This document shows positions 6,125-7,030 of a stretch of 7,030 nt of DNA, in pieces. Under the pieces are notes generated by a model. That model did not search any database. It saw only the letters and a program-made list of their open reading frames with translations, and had not been told where the DNA came from. Each line of letters begins with the position of its first letter. Positions within the stretch are counted from its first letter, which is position 1. The stretch covers positions 1 to 7,030 of the forward strand of contig CALRCI010000031.1 in the NCBI GenBank assembly GCA_943354525.1. Direction: 5' to 3'. A program made the position numbers and the translations under genes. Source of the DNA: Candidatus Nomurabacteria bacterium. GTDB taxonomy: Bacteria > Patescibacteriota > Minisyncoccia > Phycocordibacterales > UBA9973.

Positions 6125-6217
6125 ATTAGGTTCTAGTAGCTAGGTTCTAGTTGCTAGTAACCGCTTATTATCAGTTTATTTTTTCTAGAACCTAGTCACT
6201 AGCTACTAGAACCTAAT
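6125..6217. repeat. Inverted pair of CTAGNNN heptad arrays between nrdA and nrdB
   Basis: CTAG occurs four times at exact 7-base spacing on the left (6133, 6140, 6147, 6154) and four times at 7-base spacing on the right (6185, 6192, 6199, 6206). The left array also reads as two 14-base units, AGGTTCTAGTAGCT and AGGTTCTAGTTGCT. The arms 6125-6143 and 6199-6217 are perfect 19-bp reverse complements; a further 7 bp (6144-6150 with 6185-6191) pair if 6192-6198 bulges out. The loop (6151-6184) is AT-rich and ends in a T run. The structure starts just after the nrdA stop and ends 3 bases before the nrdB ATG, so it may affect termination, mRNA processing or nrdB translation. CTAG is usually a rare tetramer in bacteria, which makes the cluster stand out. 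Confidence 0.85.
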
Positions 6218-6220
6218 CCC

Positions 6221-7030
6221 ATGCTCGTAGGAAAAGCCACACCTGAAGATACAAGTCTCCATCCCATGCATTACAAGTGGGCGTATGAACTCTACAACCA
6301 AGCCGTCCGCAATACGTGGTTCCCGCACGAAATTCCGCTCGGCGAAGATTTGAAAGACTGGAACGATATGACCGACGATGAACGTCATGCGGTGCGATTC
6401 CTCATGTCGTTCTTCAATCCGGCCGAACTCATCGTGAACCGTTCGCTTGCACTCGGCGTCTACCCGTACATCAAATCTCCGGAGTGCCATCTCTATCTCG
6501 CGAAGCAAATGTGGGAAGAGGCGAATCACTGCGTGGCATTCGAGTACGTGCTCGAGACATTTCCGATGGATCGCGACACGATTTACAAGATCCACACGGT
6601 GACACCGAGTATGGTTGCGAAAGAAAATTTCATCACGAAATATCTCAAACGTATGACCGAAGACGCACTCGATATCGAGACATCGGAAGGGAAGAAGGAT
6701 TTCATCAGGAACCTGATCGCGACGAATATCGTGATGGAAGGCATCTGGTTCTACTCCGGCTTCATGGTCGTGCTCTCCTTCCGCCAGCGCAACAAGCTCC
6801 GCAATTTCGCATCAATGGTGAACTGGGTCATCCGCGACGAATCACTCCATCTGAAATTCGGCATCAATCTCGTGCTTAATATTCTCGAAGAGAATCCGGA
6901 ACTGCTTACCGCCGAATTTGCCGATGAGCTGCGCCAGATCATTCTCGAAGGCGTCGAGCTCGAAGTCGCGTACAACAAAGATCTCTTCCCAACGGGCATT
7001 CTCGGACTGAATGCCGAATACGTGAACCAA
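6221..7030 (+). CDS. nrdB: Ribonucleoside-diphosphate reductase class I, beta (small, R2) subunit, class Ic-like; 3' end beyond window
   Basis: The first 270 residues of the ferritin-like radical-generating subunit are present; the frame is still open at the window edge. Metal ligands are all visible: Glu69 (NPAELIVN), Glu100 and His103 (WEEANH), Glu173 (IVMEGIWFY), Glu207 and His210 (RDESLH). Their spacing matches, from memory, Chlamydia trachomatis R2 (E89, E120, H123, E193, E227, H230) with a constant offset of 20. The radical tyrosine position, four residues after the EANH histidine, is Phe107 (HCVAF), and the first ligand is Glu rather than Asp. Both are hallmarks of subclass Ic, which uses Mn(IV)/Fe(III) instead of a tyrosyl radical. 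A Tyr sits at 109, as in Chlamydia (Y129). Trp33 in NTWFPHEIPL probably matches the radical-transfer Trp. Chlamydial Y222 corresponds to Trp202. The start is the first ATG after an in-frame TAG at 6200; no Shine-Dalgarno is present. Cofactor type is inferred. Confidence 0.96.
   Translation, partial: MLVGKATPEDTSLHPMHYKWAYELYNQAVRNTWFPHEIPLGEDLKDWNDMTDDERHAVRFLMSFFNPAELIVNRSLALGVYPYIKSPECHLYLAKQMWEEANHCVAFEYVLETFPMDRDTIYKIHTVTPSMVAKENFITKYLKRMTEDALDIETSEGKKDFIRNLIATNIVMEGIWFYSGFMVVLSFRQRNKLRNFASMVNWVIRDESLHLKFGINLVLNILEENPELLTAEFADELRQIILEGVELEVAYNKDLFPTGILGLNAEYVNQ

Noticed and set aside
6158..6184. Possible internal promoter for nrdB in the loop of the CTAG repeat (TATTAT at 6166)
   Set aside because: No -35 lies at suitable spacing and the distance to the ATG is unlike the other promoters here, so it is not supported enough to list.
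6125..6217. CRISPR array
   Set aside because: The units are 7-14 bases with no unique spacers and are arranged as an inverted pair, so the layout is not CRISPR.

Overview
All genes in this window lie on the + strand. The sequence looks like a Patescibacteria (Candidate Phyla Radiation) genome, probably Parcubacteria/Kaiserbacteria-like. This is an inference from four things: the first gene is a secreted Ala/Lys/Asp-rich helical protein of a kind I associate with these genomes; intergenic regions hold compact palindromic and CTAG-rich repeats; no gene start has a convincing Shine-Dalgarno sequence; and several genes have a -10 hexamer so close to the ATG that their mRNAs are probably leaderless. 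TAA or TAG ends every complete gene.

Layout: (1) 47-832, an exported helical protein of unknown function, ended by a strong intrinsic terminator. (2) 891-961, a palindromic repeat beginning GTCATTCCGG, then a promoter and an Nramp-superfamily metal transporter (989-2302) whose usual metal-ligand motifs are altered. (3) 2350-2511, a 53-residue two-helix membrane protein with its own promoter. (4) 2563-3273, a LOG/TIGR00730-family nucleotide phosphoribohydrolase-like protein. (5) 3270-3392, a perfect 34-bp inverted repeat around a structured 55-nt centre, then a T-tract-rich region leading to an extended -10 promoter. (6) 3571-6123, class I ribonucleotide reductase large subunit nrdA. (7) 6125-6217, an inverted pair of CTAGNNN heptad arrays. 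(8) 6221 to the window end, the nrdB small subunit, cut off at residue 270.

nrdA and nrdB together make the enzyme that reduces ribonucleotides to deoxyribonucleotides. The most notable protein observation is that NrdB has the Chlamydia-type (class Ic) pattern: six metal ligands E, E, H, E, E, H, and phenylalanine where the radical tyrosine normally sits. This suggests a tyrosyl-radical-free Mn/Fe enzyme. The most notable non-coding observations are the two unrelated long inverted repeats that bracket nrdA. I found no CRISPR array, tRNA, rRNA, transposase gene or recognisable defence system.
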